Position numbers and translations under genes: made by a program. The notes below the pieces were generated by a model. It searched no databases. It worked only from the letters and a program-made list of their open reading frames with translations, and was not told the origin of the DNA. Positions 38,477-45,965 of a stretch of DNA of 49,313 nt are shown one piece after another. Numbering within the stretch: the stretch's first letter is position 1; every line of letters starts with the position of its first letter. This DNA is from Bacteroidota bacterium (GTDB lineage Bacteria; Bacteroidota; Ignavibacteria; Palsa-1295), in assembly GCA_030706385.1 (NCBI GenBank), contig JAUZOQ010000013.1:1-49313 (forward strand). Reading direction: 5' to 3'.

Positions 38477-38600
38477 TTATGCAGCCTTAGGGTTTTATTT
38501 TGATTGTCCCTGCCACGGGATGCAGCATATTCTAATCTAACGGTTCTGATTCGACAAAGGCTAGTATATACAGAAGGACGAGATTTTCTCGTCCTTTTTT
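38477..38600 (+). ncRNA. candidate small RNA, plus strand
   Basis: A unit of about 125 nt between a promoter match and a strong plus-strand terminator, with no open reading frame of note. AGCCTT (38483-38488) can pair with AAGGCT (38557-38562) to close a branched fold holding a TCCC/GGGA hairpin. There is no plus-strand gene for over 10 kb upstream that this terminator could serve. The identity is unknown. Confidence 0.45.
38574..38600 (+). terminator. strong intrinsic terminator
   Basis: A perfect 10 bp stem AAGGACGAGA / TCTCGTCCTT with a TTT loop, running into six T on the plus strand. On the minus strand it sits directly after the RraA-family stop codon but has only a poor T-run there, so plus-strand use is favoured; use by both strands is possible. 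Confidence 0.8.
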
Positions 38601-38601
38601 G

Positions 38602-39279
38602 TTAGAAGACTTTGAACTCACCAAAAAGCTCCTGGGCAGTTTTGCCAGCCTGCAATCCGCGTTCTGTTTTCTGCTCGCCTTCAACTGAATGGCGAAGCTC
38701 TGCGATGATCTTTTGAGAATGTTCTGAAGGGATAATAAGTACTCCGTTCGCATCGCCAAATACAATATCTCCGGGCTTTACATCAACACCTGCAATCCTA
38801 ATTCCAACGCCGAACTCGATCATCGATCCTCTTCTGCGAATGTCCTTAACACACCGATACTGGCCGAATACAGGAAATCCAAGCGTATCGATTTGTTCTA
38901 TGTCTCGGACCCCTCCACTGACCACTGCTCCTCGAGCACCCCTTCTCTTTGCCCTGGTTGACATCAATCCGCCCCAGAGTGCAGCGTCAATATCATGGTC
39001 TGCAGTAACAAGAACGATTGAATTCTCCGGAATTGAATCAACCATTCTCAGGATAGTATCAATCTCCACGTATTCAGTGGTAGCGACGACTTTGCAGGGA
39101 TAGGCGTAACCCGCGACCTTGAGATGAGAATTAGGAATGATCGCCTGAATGCTTCTATCAAGGACATTGCCTGGTATCCCAAGTCGATCCATAGCGTCAC
39201 TAACTAGGGGAGTAAATAATGTTTCGAGGAATTTCAGGTCTTCTAACATGTGAAGTGAGTTACCACGAGAATGAATCAT
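38602..39279 (-). CDS. RraA-family aldolase/decarboxylase-like protein
   Basis: A 225-residue RraA-type protein from the ATG at 39279, chosen because it overlaps the stop of the upstream gene by 4 nt (ATGA); an internal ATG at 39249 is possible. Family core: VSDAMDRLG, LWGGLMSTRAKRRGARGAVVSGGVRDI (the GG...RD metal/pyruvate site) and FGDANGVLIIP. Family members are 4-hydroxy-4-methyl-2-oxoglutarate aldolases / oxaloacetate decarboxylases that release pyruvate, or the RNase E inhibitor RraA. Placed after kduD and an IolB-like gene, a pyruvate-releasing sugar-acid aldolase is the better guess. Confidence 0.8.
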   Translation of the reverse strand: MIHSRGNSLHMLEDLKFLETLFTPLVSDAMDRLGIPGNVLDRSIQAIIPNSHLKVAGYAYPCKVVATTEYVEIDTILRMVDSIPENSIVLVTADHDIDAALWGGLMSTRAKRRGARGAVVSGGVRDIEQIDTLGFPVFGQYRCVKDIRRRGSMIEFGVGIRIAGVDVKPGDIVFGDANGVLIIPSEHSQKIIAELRHSVEGEQKTERGLQAGKTAQELFGEFKVF

Positions 39280-40070
39280 CGAAGACCTGTCGGCATAGTC
39301 TCGAACCCTGGCTGCACATTGACACCCCCTAGAGTCCTCCATGTATCATCCTCAAGGGAGCAGAGCGCCCAACAGAAATTAATTGGGTATCCAGGCGATG
39401 CGACATTTGGGTGATAACCTTTCACGATTGTAACCGCATCATTTTCATTAACAGGCATGCAAAATTCAGGACTACCGAGATTCGAATAAATAAATTGGGT
39501 GCCGAATCCCGGCTTTGGAATATCGAAAAAGAGATACAATTCTTCGCGAGTAGCTGCATGTTCGTGCGGTGGCCAGCTTGTCCAATTTCCGGGTTTAGAC
39601 ATCGTTACTCCCATCAGTAGTCTTGATCCTTCAACGTTCTCAGCGATAATCTTATGGATATCGCGATAATAGGGCTCGGCTCCGACATGTAAGGTCAAGT
39701 CCGCATTCTCTTTCACATCCTTTTCAAAATTTACGTAGTGGACGGGGTGTACTTTTTCTGTAGGACAGGAGGCCTCGATAATGTCGACAAATTGGTCAGT
39801 CACTACTTCAAAGTTCATTCCTTTCGGAATGTACATTCCATCAAAGCGACTAAGTTCATACGATGAGCCGCCGATACTCACACTTCCCTTCCCATGAAGG
39901 CAAAGCAATGTTGTCTCCGATCCTTCATTCTGAGCCGTTACCTTCGGCATCTGGTGATCCAAAATTATCCTTCCCGCAGACATAAACTTAAATTCGGAAT
40001 TCCTTGGCGTCATCACAATGACTCGGCCTTTTTCATCTGCAGTATTACGGAACAACCAATTGTTTGACAT
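39276..40070 (-). CDS. IolB/KduI-family sugar-acid isomerase
   Basis: A 264-residue bicupin of the KduI/IolB family. The metal-binding stretch is GNWTSWPPHEHA followed by EELYLFF; PKPGFGTQFIY and GYHPNVASPGYPINF are typical of IolB (5-deoxy-glucuronate isomerase). KduI members isomerise 5-keto-4-deoxyuronate. Since the upstream neighbour is a KduD-type dehydrogenase, a uronate isomerase role is likely, but the sequence resembles IolB more. It starts 3 nt after the kduD stop and overlaps the RraA-family gene by 4 nt. Confidence 0.82.
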   Translation of the reverse strand: MSNNWLFRNTADEKGRVIVMTPRNSEFKFMSAGRIILDHQMPKVTAQNEGSETTLLCLHGKGSVSIGGSSYELSRFDGMYIPKGMNFEVVTDQFVDIIEASCPTEKVHPVHYVNFEKDVKENADLTLHVGAEPYYRDIHKIIAENVEGSRLLMGVTMSKPGNWTSWPPHEHAATREELYLFFDIPKPGFGTQFIYSNLGSPEFCMPVNENDAVTIVKGYHPNVASPGYPINFCWALCSLEDDTWRTLGGVNVQPGFETMPTGLR

Positions 40071-40073
40071 ATT

Positions 40074-40841
40074 CTAATAGCTATTAAATCCCCCGTCGAC
40101 CGTCATAATGTGCCCATGCATATAATCCGAAGCACCGGATGCTAAATAAATGAAGGCACCTGCTAACTCGTTCGGGTCCCCGAATCTCCCTGCGGGAATT
40201 CGGGATAATATATGATCTGAACGTTCGCGATTTTTTCTTAGAGCATCAGTCGCGTCGGTTAGGAAATACCCTGGGGCAATGGCGTTCACATTGATATGGT
40301 ATTTTGCCCACTCATTTGCAAGCGCCTTTGTAAGTTGAGCAACACCGCCTTTAGCAGCAGCGTATGCGACAACATTTATGCCGCCTGAAAATGACAGAAG
40401 AGAAGCGATGTTGATGATTTTTCCACCGCCCGTTTTCTGCATCACTCTGGCAGCATCCTGCGACCAAAAAAATACTGCAGAGAGATCTGTCTCAATCTCT
40501 TCATTCCAATCCTTTGATGAGTACTCTATGGCAGGGCTTCTCCGGATGATTCCGGCATTATTGATGAGGATGTCAATCTTCCCGAAATTTTGAATTGCTG
40601 CGGAGAATACTTTCTTCCGATCAGTCTCCGATGTGACATCGGCTTCCATTATAAACGATTTATTGGAATGTGTGAGCAAGGACTTTGTTTCATCCAGCAT
40701 TTTTGCATCTCTGCCAACAAGAACGACGTTTGCTCCGGCTCCGTGAAGTGCCATGGCAGAGGCTCTGCCCAACCCACGCGAAGCGCCGGTAATGATGGCG
40801 GTCTTTCCGACGATGCCGAATAAATCTTCCAGGTATGTCAT
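40074..40841 (-). CDS. kduD: SDR dehydrogenase, 2-dehydro-3-deoxy-D-gluconate 5-dehydrogenase (KduD-like)
   Basis: A 255-residue classical short-chain dehydrogenase from the ATG at 40841; upstream codons to 40889 precede the usual start. TGASRGLG binds NAD(P), NNAGII follows, then the catalytic Ser in NIASLLSF and YAAAK (Tyr, Lys). The opening YLEDLFGIVGKTAIITGA and the ending DGGFNSY match KduD-type proteins, which act on 5-keto/2-keto-3-deoxygluconate in pectin and alginate breakdown. First gene of the three-gene operon kduD / IolB-like / RraA. Confidence 0.82.
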   Translation of the reverse strand: MTYLEDLFGIVGKTAIITGASRGLGRASAMALHGAGANVVLVGRDAKMLDETKSLLTHSNKSFIMEADVTSETDRKKVFSAAIQNFGKIDILINNAGIIRRSPAIEYSSKDWNEEIETDLSAVFFWSQDAARVMQKTGGGKIINIASLLSFSGGINVVAYAAAKGGVAQLTKALANEWAKYHINVNAIAPGYFLTDATDALRKNRERSDHILSRIPAGRFGDPNELAGAFIYLASGASDYMHGHIMTVDGGFNSY

Positions 40842-41137
40842 TGGCTTCGAAAATACGAACCTTTCGATGGCCTGAACTGCGAAAATCAATCTAAGCGCCC
40901 ATCTTCAGATCCGTAACATTCCGAGGGAATCGATCACAACCATAATATTTGTACCTGAGCTATTCTCTTAATCAATATGGTGTTAGCAGATCTTATTAAT
41001 ATTTTACTTAATCTTCTGCAGAGGCTTAACAGATGGCCATCCATCCAAGCAAGACTGGTTGTCAGATTGGCTCTTGGGTCAAAGGTGAAAAAATTCCGTA
41101 ACTTCGTAACAATTAATTAATACATGAAAGGTACTAC

Positions 41138-42940
41138 GTGCGTTACCGATGGAATCTTCTGGAGCATTCTCCCGAAGATATTGAGGCAGCACGCAGTTTG
41201 TCACAATCGATCAATGTTCCAGAAAGTATTGCATCAATTCTTATTTCCCGTGGAATAAGAACATTCGACGAAGCGAAAGATTTCTTTCGACCTTCACTTG
41301 AGCACCTACATCAACCAAGTTTGATGTCCGACATGGACGTCGCAACGCGGCGGATTCGTACTGCCATTGAACAGAATGAATTGATCGCTGTTTACGGGGA
41401 TTACGACGTTGATGGAACCACGAGCACAGCAATGATGACGCTGTTCTTGAGATCGATTGGAGCAAATGTCGCGTATCATATTCCGAATAGGTTTACTGAA
41501 GGATACGGCCTGACAATATCAAGTCTTGACCGTCTTTTTAACGATACCCAGGGTAAGCCATCTTTGCTTGTTGCGATCGATTGCGGGATTACTGCGATCG
41601 AAGCAGTTGCTCACGCCCGCAATAAAGGGGTCGATGTCGTGATATGCGACCACCACGAACCGACTGATAGCCTCCCTAATGCCAATGCAATTTTAAACCC
41701 GATTAAGAAAGGATGTGGATACCCGTATAAACATCTTTGCGGCTGCGGTGTTGCCTTCAAACTTATAGAATCCCTCGCCGATTCTCATGGAAATAAATCG
41801 GCGGCCTACGAGTATCTCGATTTTGTCGCCTTGGCAAGTTCGGCAGATATCGTTTCACTCAGAGGAGAGAATCGTATTCTCGTATACTTTGGTCTGAAAC
41901 TACTCAATGAAAAACCGCGACCAGGCATCAAAGCCTTGATAGATGGTGCAGGGCTGAAGCAGGGCAAGATCATGACTACGCAGATAGTATTCGGCCTAGC
42001 GCCGCGAATTAATGCTGCAGGACGTCTGGGTGAAGGAAGCCGCTCGGTCGAGTTGCTGATGGCTCAGACACAACAGGAGGCTCTGCAATCGGCTGCGATC
42101 CTTGAGCTTGAAAATATTAACCGCCGGAAGATCGATGAAGAGGCTTTTTTTGAGGCGGTAAGTTTAGTAGACGAAATGCTGAACCGCGAACGGGATCGCA
42201 TCATCGTTTTGCATAATGCCACGTGGCATGCCGGAGTTATAGGTATCGTCGCATCACGTCTGGTTGAGCGATACCACCTTCCTGTTGTACTGATGACAAC
42301 GATTGACGGAATGGCAAAAGGGAGTGCCCGATCAATTATAGGATTTGATATCCATTCCGCTCTTAAACGATGTGAAGATAAGCTCGTAACTTTTGGTGGT
42401 CATAAATACGCCGCAGGAGTTTCCATGCTTCCCGACCGGGTTGCAGAATTCCGAGAGGCCATAAACTTGGTCGCGAATGAGATGGTTAGTGATACTATGC
42501 TTCAGCGAGAGCTTATCATCGATGCATCGATCGACTTGAATGAACTTACTCCGAAATACTTTGCTGTCATACGCCAACTTGCTCCATTCGGACCGGATAA
42601 CATGCGCCCGTTGTTCTACGCAAAGGATGTTCAGGTCGTTGGGACGCCCAGAATTGTAGGCAAAGGTATACCCCACCTCAAAGCGAACCTTCGATCTAGA
42701 AAGAAAATTGATTACGAGATTTTCAAAGCAAATCGAACCGACACAAATCCAAATACCATTCCGTTTAATCTGGGAGGTAACCCCATAGATGCAATTGGCT
42801 TTGGTCTCGGCACGAGAATCGATGAGCTAAAAGGTGACCGAGGGAAATTGCGGGAGGATATCGAAATGGTATTTGCCCTCGATGAAAATGAGTACAATGG
42901 CCGGACTACACCGCAATTAGTGATCAAGGATTTTAGATAG
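41138..42940 (+). CDS. recJ: single-stranded-DNA-specific exonuclease RecJ
   Basis: A 600-residue RecJ with a GTG start preceded by GAAAGG at 41126-41131. The DHH domain holds DYDVDGTTS (Asp88, Asp90, Asp92), IDCG (Asp148) and CDHHEP (171-173), all manganese ligands. The DHHA1 part contains WHAGVIGIVASRL and GGHKYAAG (420-427), and the C-terminal OB fold follows. It degrades single strands 5' to 3' in recombination and repair. yebC follows after 3 nt. The 250 nt upstream holds nothing else I could identify. Confidence 0.96.
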   Translation: MRYRWNLLEHSPEDIEAARSLSQSINVPESIASILISRGIRTFDEAKDFFRPSLEHLHQPSLMSDMDVATRRIRTAIEQNELIAVYGDYDVDGTTSTAMMTLFLRSIGANVAYHIPNRFTEGYGLTISSLDRLFNDTQGKPSLLVAIDCGITAIEAVAHARNKGVDVVICDHHEPTDSLPNANAILNPIKKGCGYPYKHLCGCGVAFKLIESLADSHGNKSAAYEYLDFVALASSADIVSLRGENRILVYFGLKLLNEKPRPGIKALIDGAGLKQGKIMTTQIVFGLAPRINAAGRLGEGSRSVELLMAQTQQEALQSAAILELENINRRKIDEEAFFEAVSLVDEMLNRERDRIIVLHNATWHAGVIGIVASRLVERYHLPVVLMTTIDGMAKGSARSIIGFDIHSALKRCEDKLVTFGGHKYAAGVSMLPDRVAEFREAINLVANEMVSDTMLQRELIIDASIDLNELTPKYFAVIRQLAPFGPDNMRPLFYAKDVQVVGTPRIVGKGIPHLKANLRSRKKIDYEIFKANRTDTNPNTIPFNLGGNPIDAIGFGLGTRIDELKGDRGKLREDIEMVFALDENEYNGRTTPQLVIKDFR

Positions 42941-42943
42941 TCA

Positions 42944-43666
42944 ATGAGCGGACACAGCAAATGGGCGCAGATCAAGCGCAAAAAAGCGGTCACCGATACG
43001 AAGCGTGGACAGATGTTCACTCGGCTCATAAAAGAGATTGTCATTTCTGCACGGCTTGGCGGACCCGATCTTGAAGGGAATGCTCGTCTTCGTCTTGCTG
43101 TCGAACGCGCACGCAAAAGCTCGATGCCGAACGATAACATCAAACGCGCTATCTCCAGGGGCGCAGGTGGAGAAGGGTCTTCTACGTTCGAAGAATTAAC
43201 GTACGAAGCATACGGGCCGGGCGGAGTAGCGATCATGATTGAAACTGCCACCGATAATCGGAATCGAACCATCGGTGAAATGCGCCACATCATGTCCAAG
43301 TATGGCGGCAATATCGGCGAGACTGGCTCGGTAGGATGGATGTTCGCAAAGAAAGGAATTATTGTCGTTCCAAAAGCCGGACAAGATGAGGATCAGATAT
43401 TATCTATCGCTCTTGATGCCGGCGCAGATGATCTGAGAACGGATGATCCTGACTATTTTGAGATACAAACCTCTCCCGAACAATTTGAAAAGGTGTTGAA
43501 TGCTGTCAATGCAGCCGGAATTCCTATAGAAGAGGATAAGGTTGGGCTGATCGCCTCTACGATGGTCAAAGTAGAAGACGCTGAGGCAGAAAAACTGGCA
43601 AAATTAATCGAAATGCTGGAAGAGAACGAGGACGTCCAGAATGTTTACTCGAATGCCCAATTTTGA
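42944..43666 (+). CDS. yebC: YebC/PmpR family protein
   Basis: A 240-residue protein of standard YebC/TACO1 length, opening MSGHSKWAQIKRKKA with KRGQMFTRLIKEI, and with ARKSSMPNDNIKRAI and YEAYGPGGVA. Members have been described as transcription regulators and, more recently, as factors that help ribosomes through proline runs; which applies here cannot be read. Cotranscribed with recJ (3 nt gap). Confidence 0.95.
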   Translation: MSGHSKWAQIKRKKAVTDTKRGQMFTRLIKEIVISARLGGPDLEGNARLRLAVERARKSSMPNDNIKRAISRGAGGEGSSTFEELTYEAYGPGGVAIMIETATDNRNRTIGEMRHIMSKYGGNIGETGSVGWMFAKKGIIVVPKAGQDEDQILSIALDAGADDLRTDDPDYFEIQTSPEQFEKVLNAVNAAGIPIEEDKVGLIASTMVKVEDAEAEKLAKLIEMLEENEDVQNVYSNAQF

Positions 43667-43690
43667 CCTACAACTTTTGCAGTACTGCTG

Positions 43691-43716
43691 TGTTTCTTGA
43701 TTGTAGTCAAGAAACA
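43691..43716 (+). terminator. hairpin between yebC and the type IX cargo gene
   Basis: A perfect 10 bp stem TGTTTCTTGA / TCAAGAAACA with a 6 nt loop, ending 11 nt before the next start codon. No T-run follows. A second palindrome GCAGTACTGC lies at 43679-43688. It may end the recJ-yebC transcript or act in the leader of the next gene. Confidence 0.4.
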
Positions 43717-43727
43717 ATGCAAATAGA

Positions 43728-44447
43728 ATGAAAAAAGCAATCATAACCCTCGCACTGTTTGGTTTGGTCGCGATAACTTCTGTAGCTTTAGCCCAAACAC
43801 ATTACACAGGTATTGCAAATGTCATTCATCTATTGGATGATTGCACAGGTCATCATGAAGATTCTGCAATTCACGAGATCTCATACTCAGTAATCCCTCG
43901 CAAAGGAAATACTGATTCAATAAGCTTTGCTATTTCCATTTCCATCGCATATAATAGTGCGGTGTTTGTAACGAAAAGAGTGTACCCATTAGATGGATTC
44001 GCCGGAACACCAACCACCGATACCATAACGTATCTAAGAAACGATGCTGATTCCATTATCTTTTCGTTTCGATTACATTACAATTTCTCCGAGCATAATC
44101 CTTCCGTTCCTCTTACAGATCCATGCAGGGACTTTAACGATGATGAGTACTTCAATGGAATTGCAAGAATCTCCACGCTGACGGCCGGAGTTGGGCCCCA
44201 AGCACAAGGAGTCTCGGCTGCTGCATTCTTTCCGAATCCAACGAATGGGCCCGTGAAGATCAAAGGGGTCACTAGTCGGGTGAGCCTGATTGACAATCTG
44301 GGAAGAATTTCTATGATACGAAAAATAGAGGGCTCAGTGGAGGATGAAAGCAATACCATAGATATTTCCTCCTTACCAAGCGGCTGTTATACACTCGTGA
44401 TCGAGCAGGGAGAGAACAGGCGCATCGGAAAGCTGATTAAATTCTAA
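43728..44447 (+). CDS. exported protein with type IX secretion sorting domain
   Basis: A 239-residue protein. Signal peptide: MKKAIITLALFGLVAITSVALA. The middle ~130 residues are beta-type and unrecognised, with an Asp/His-rich start (LLDDCTGHHEDSAIHE). The last ~75 residues are a Por sorting domain: FFPNPTNGPVKIKG, LIDNLGR, DISSLPSGCYTLVI, ending RIGKLIKF. Such proteins cross the outer membrane by the type IX system and lose or keep the tail for surface anchoring. It implies that the cell has this secretion system. The cargo function is unknown. Confidence 0.88.
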   Translation: MKKAIITLALFGLVAITSVALAQTHYTGIANVIHLLDDCTGHHEDSAIHEISYSVIPRKGNTDSISFAISISIAYNSAVFVTKRVYPLDGFAGTPTTDTITYLRNDADSIIFSFRLHYNFSEHNPSVPLTDPCRDFNDDEYFNGIARISTLTAGVGPQAQGVSAAAFFPNPTNGPVKIKGVTSRVSLIDNLGRISMIRKIEGSVEDESNTIDISSLPSGCYTLVIEQGENRRIGKLIKF

Positions 44448-44452
44448 TAGGT

Positions 44453-45334
44453 CTATAACATTGATCTCAATGCAGGCTCCAGTTCCTTGTGCTCGAACTC
44501 AAAACCCGATTCGTTAAGCCTTGCTGGAAGAACTCGCTGTCCGAAGAGCAACAATTCCTCTCCCATTTCTCCGAAAATAATCTTCACGATAAATGATGGC
44601 AAGGGAAATAGAGCAGGACGACGTAATACTCTAGCCAGAGTCTTTACAAAGGTCCTGTTGGTCACAGTATTAGGAGCGACGGCGTTTACCGGCCCCTTTA
44701 CATTATCGTTTTCAATTGCGTATTGATAAATTCGAAGAAGATCGTTCAAGTCGATCCAGCTCCACCATTGACGGCCTGATCCGACGACTCCTCCAACACC
44801 GAGTTTGAAAGGGAGAAGTAGTTTTTGAAGTGCCCCACCTTCAGGGCTCAGGACTAATCCTGTTCGAACGTTCACGACCCGAATCCCCTTAGATTCGATC
44901 ATCCTTGTCTCCGATTCCCACGCTTTACAGACATCTGCCAGAAATCCGCTGCCCGGACCGCTATTTTCCGTCAACTCCTCATCGCCGCGATTACCGTAGT
45001 AACCGATCGCAGAAGCGCAGACAAAAGACTTCGGTGGATTCTTGAGCTTTCCGATACATTCGGAGAGGAATCTTGTCGGGTAGATGCGGCTATCGGCAAT
45101 CTTTTTTTTCTTATCATTCGTCCATCTGCCATTAATGGATTCACCGGAAAGATTTACAAAGACATCGTAACCTTCCATTCGCCTCAGGTCAACTTCGTGT
45201 CTATATGGGTCCCATAATAATCCGACATCGGACGTGGATCGAACCAGGAGAGTAACGGTATGTCCGGAAGAGCGGAGACGAGAAACTAGCTTAGAACCGA
45301 TAAAACCGGTAGCACCGGAGATGAGAATTTTCAT
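44453..45334 (-). CDS. TIGR01777-family epimerase-like NAD(P)-binding protein
   Basis: A 293-residue protein from the ATG at 45334. The open frame continues upstream into tmRNA, but the fold begins MKILISGATGFIGSKL. VNLSGESINGRWTNDKKKKI, CASAIGYYGNRGDEEL and VVNVRTGLVLSPEGGAL are typical of the SDR11/TIGR01777 group (YfcH-like), whose reaction is not known. A DUF1731-like tail (GEELLLFGQRVLPARL) ends the protein, as usual in this family. Convergent with the type IX cargo gene. Confidence 0.9.
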   Translation of the reverse strand: MKILISGATGFIGSKLVSRLRSSGHTVTLLVRSTSDVGLLWDPYRHEVDLRRMEGYDVFVNLSGESINGRWTNDKKKKIADSRIYPTRFLSECIGKLKNPPKSFVCASAIGYYGNRGDEELTENSGPGSGFLADVCKAWESETRMIESKGIRVVNVRTGLVLSPEGGALQKLLLPFKLGVGGVVGSGRQWWSWIDLNDLLRIYQYAIENDNVKGPVNAVAPNTVTNRTFVKTLARVLRRPALFPLPSFIVKIIFGEMGEELLLFGQRVLPARLNESGFEFEHKELEPALRSML

Positions 45335-45405
45335 TAGGTATGAAGAGTTTGCGGCAGATGTGGGAAAGCAGTCAACGGTTTGCTGCAAACTGTTAACTTG
45401 AGAAG

Positions 45406-45810
45406 TGGAGGTGAGGGGAATTGAACCCCTGTCCGAAAAGCACGTTCCGCAGCGTCTACGCACGTAGCCTCTTGTTATTTAATGATGAACGCCATAGCAA
45501 GAGGCAACCGACATCCATCATTGCTCTTCCTGTATACGATCTCGGGACGAAGAGCGTTTCCCGTGAAAGAGACCGAACATACGACTCCTGTGATCAAGAC
45601 TCGCTCGTTCTAATGAGTCTTGCAGAAGGGCACCCTCTCTCCGAAGAGAGAAACAGCGTCAACGCGGTACTAGCCCGCGGAGCTTAGGCAGCCATAGCAT
45701 AGCTATAGTTGGCGGTTAAGCCGTACTTGCGGTTGCTTAAGGATGGTGCAAGTCCCACCCTGTGCGCGGCATACGAGGCGTCAGCCCCCCGTCGAATCCT
45801 GTGCACCCCC
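45406..45810 (-). ncRNA. ssrA: transfer-messenger RNA
   Basis: A 405 nt minus-strand tmRNA. The 5' end GGGGGTGCACAGGATTCGACG pairs with the 3' end CACCTCC; the T arm GGGGTTCAATTCCCC is intact, discriminator A, CCA not encoded. Pseudoknot 1 is readable just before the tag: GGGTGG/CCATCC with ACTTG/CAAGT. The tag reading frame at 45684-45713 gives ANYSYAMAA then TAA, close to the Chlorobium tag (YSYAMAA end). It rescues stalled ribosomes and marks the product for proteolysis. The resume codon GCC is set by position after the pseudoknot and resemblance to Chlorobium, so it is probable, not certain. Confidence 0.96.
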
Positions 45811-45965
45811 ATATTCCAATGAACAATCCACGGTAACAGCCGTTGGACTTCTACAGTGCCTTTTATTATACGTTTTGGATCTTGATGGGTTTCGGTTTTT
45901 GACCAATTACTTCCGAACGAGGCTTGATAATGCTGGGTTTTCATTCCGTAACTTTTCAAGTATTC

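Larger units (their letters stand above)
37334..38601. other. 1.27 kb stretch without protein genes
   Basis: The longest gap in the window, between secD and the RraA-family gene. No convincing protein gene was found in any frame. It holds two copies of a hairpin-terminator module on the minus strand (37475-37580 and 38020-38117), a promoter-like site at 37892-37899 for the first, and a separate plus-strand promoter + terminator pair (38439-38600). The rest, including a stem CCTTGG/CCAAGG near 38303-38371, is unexplained. Confidence 0.8.

Noticed and set aside
45335-45463. N-terminal extension of the TIGR01777 protein
   Set aside because: The extra 43 codons fall largely in the 3' end of tmRNA and precede the conserved MKILISGATGFIG start.
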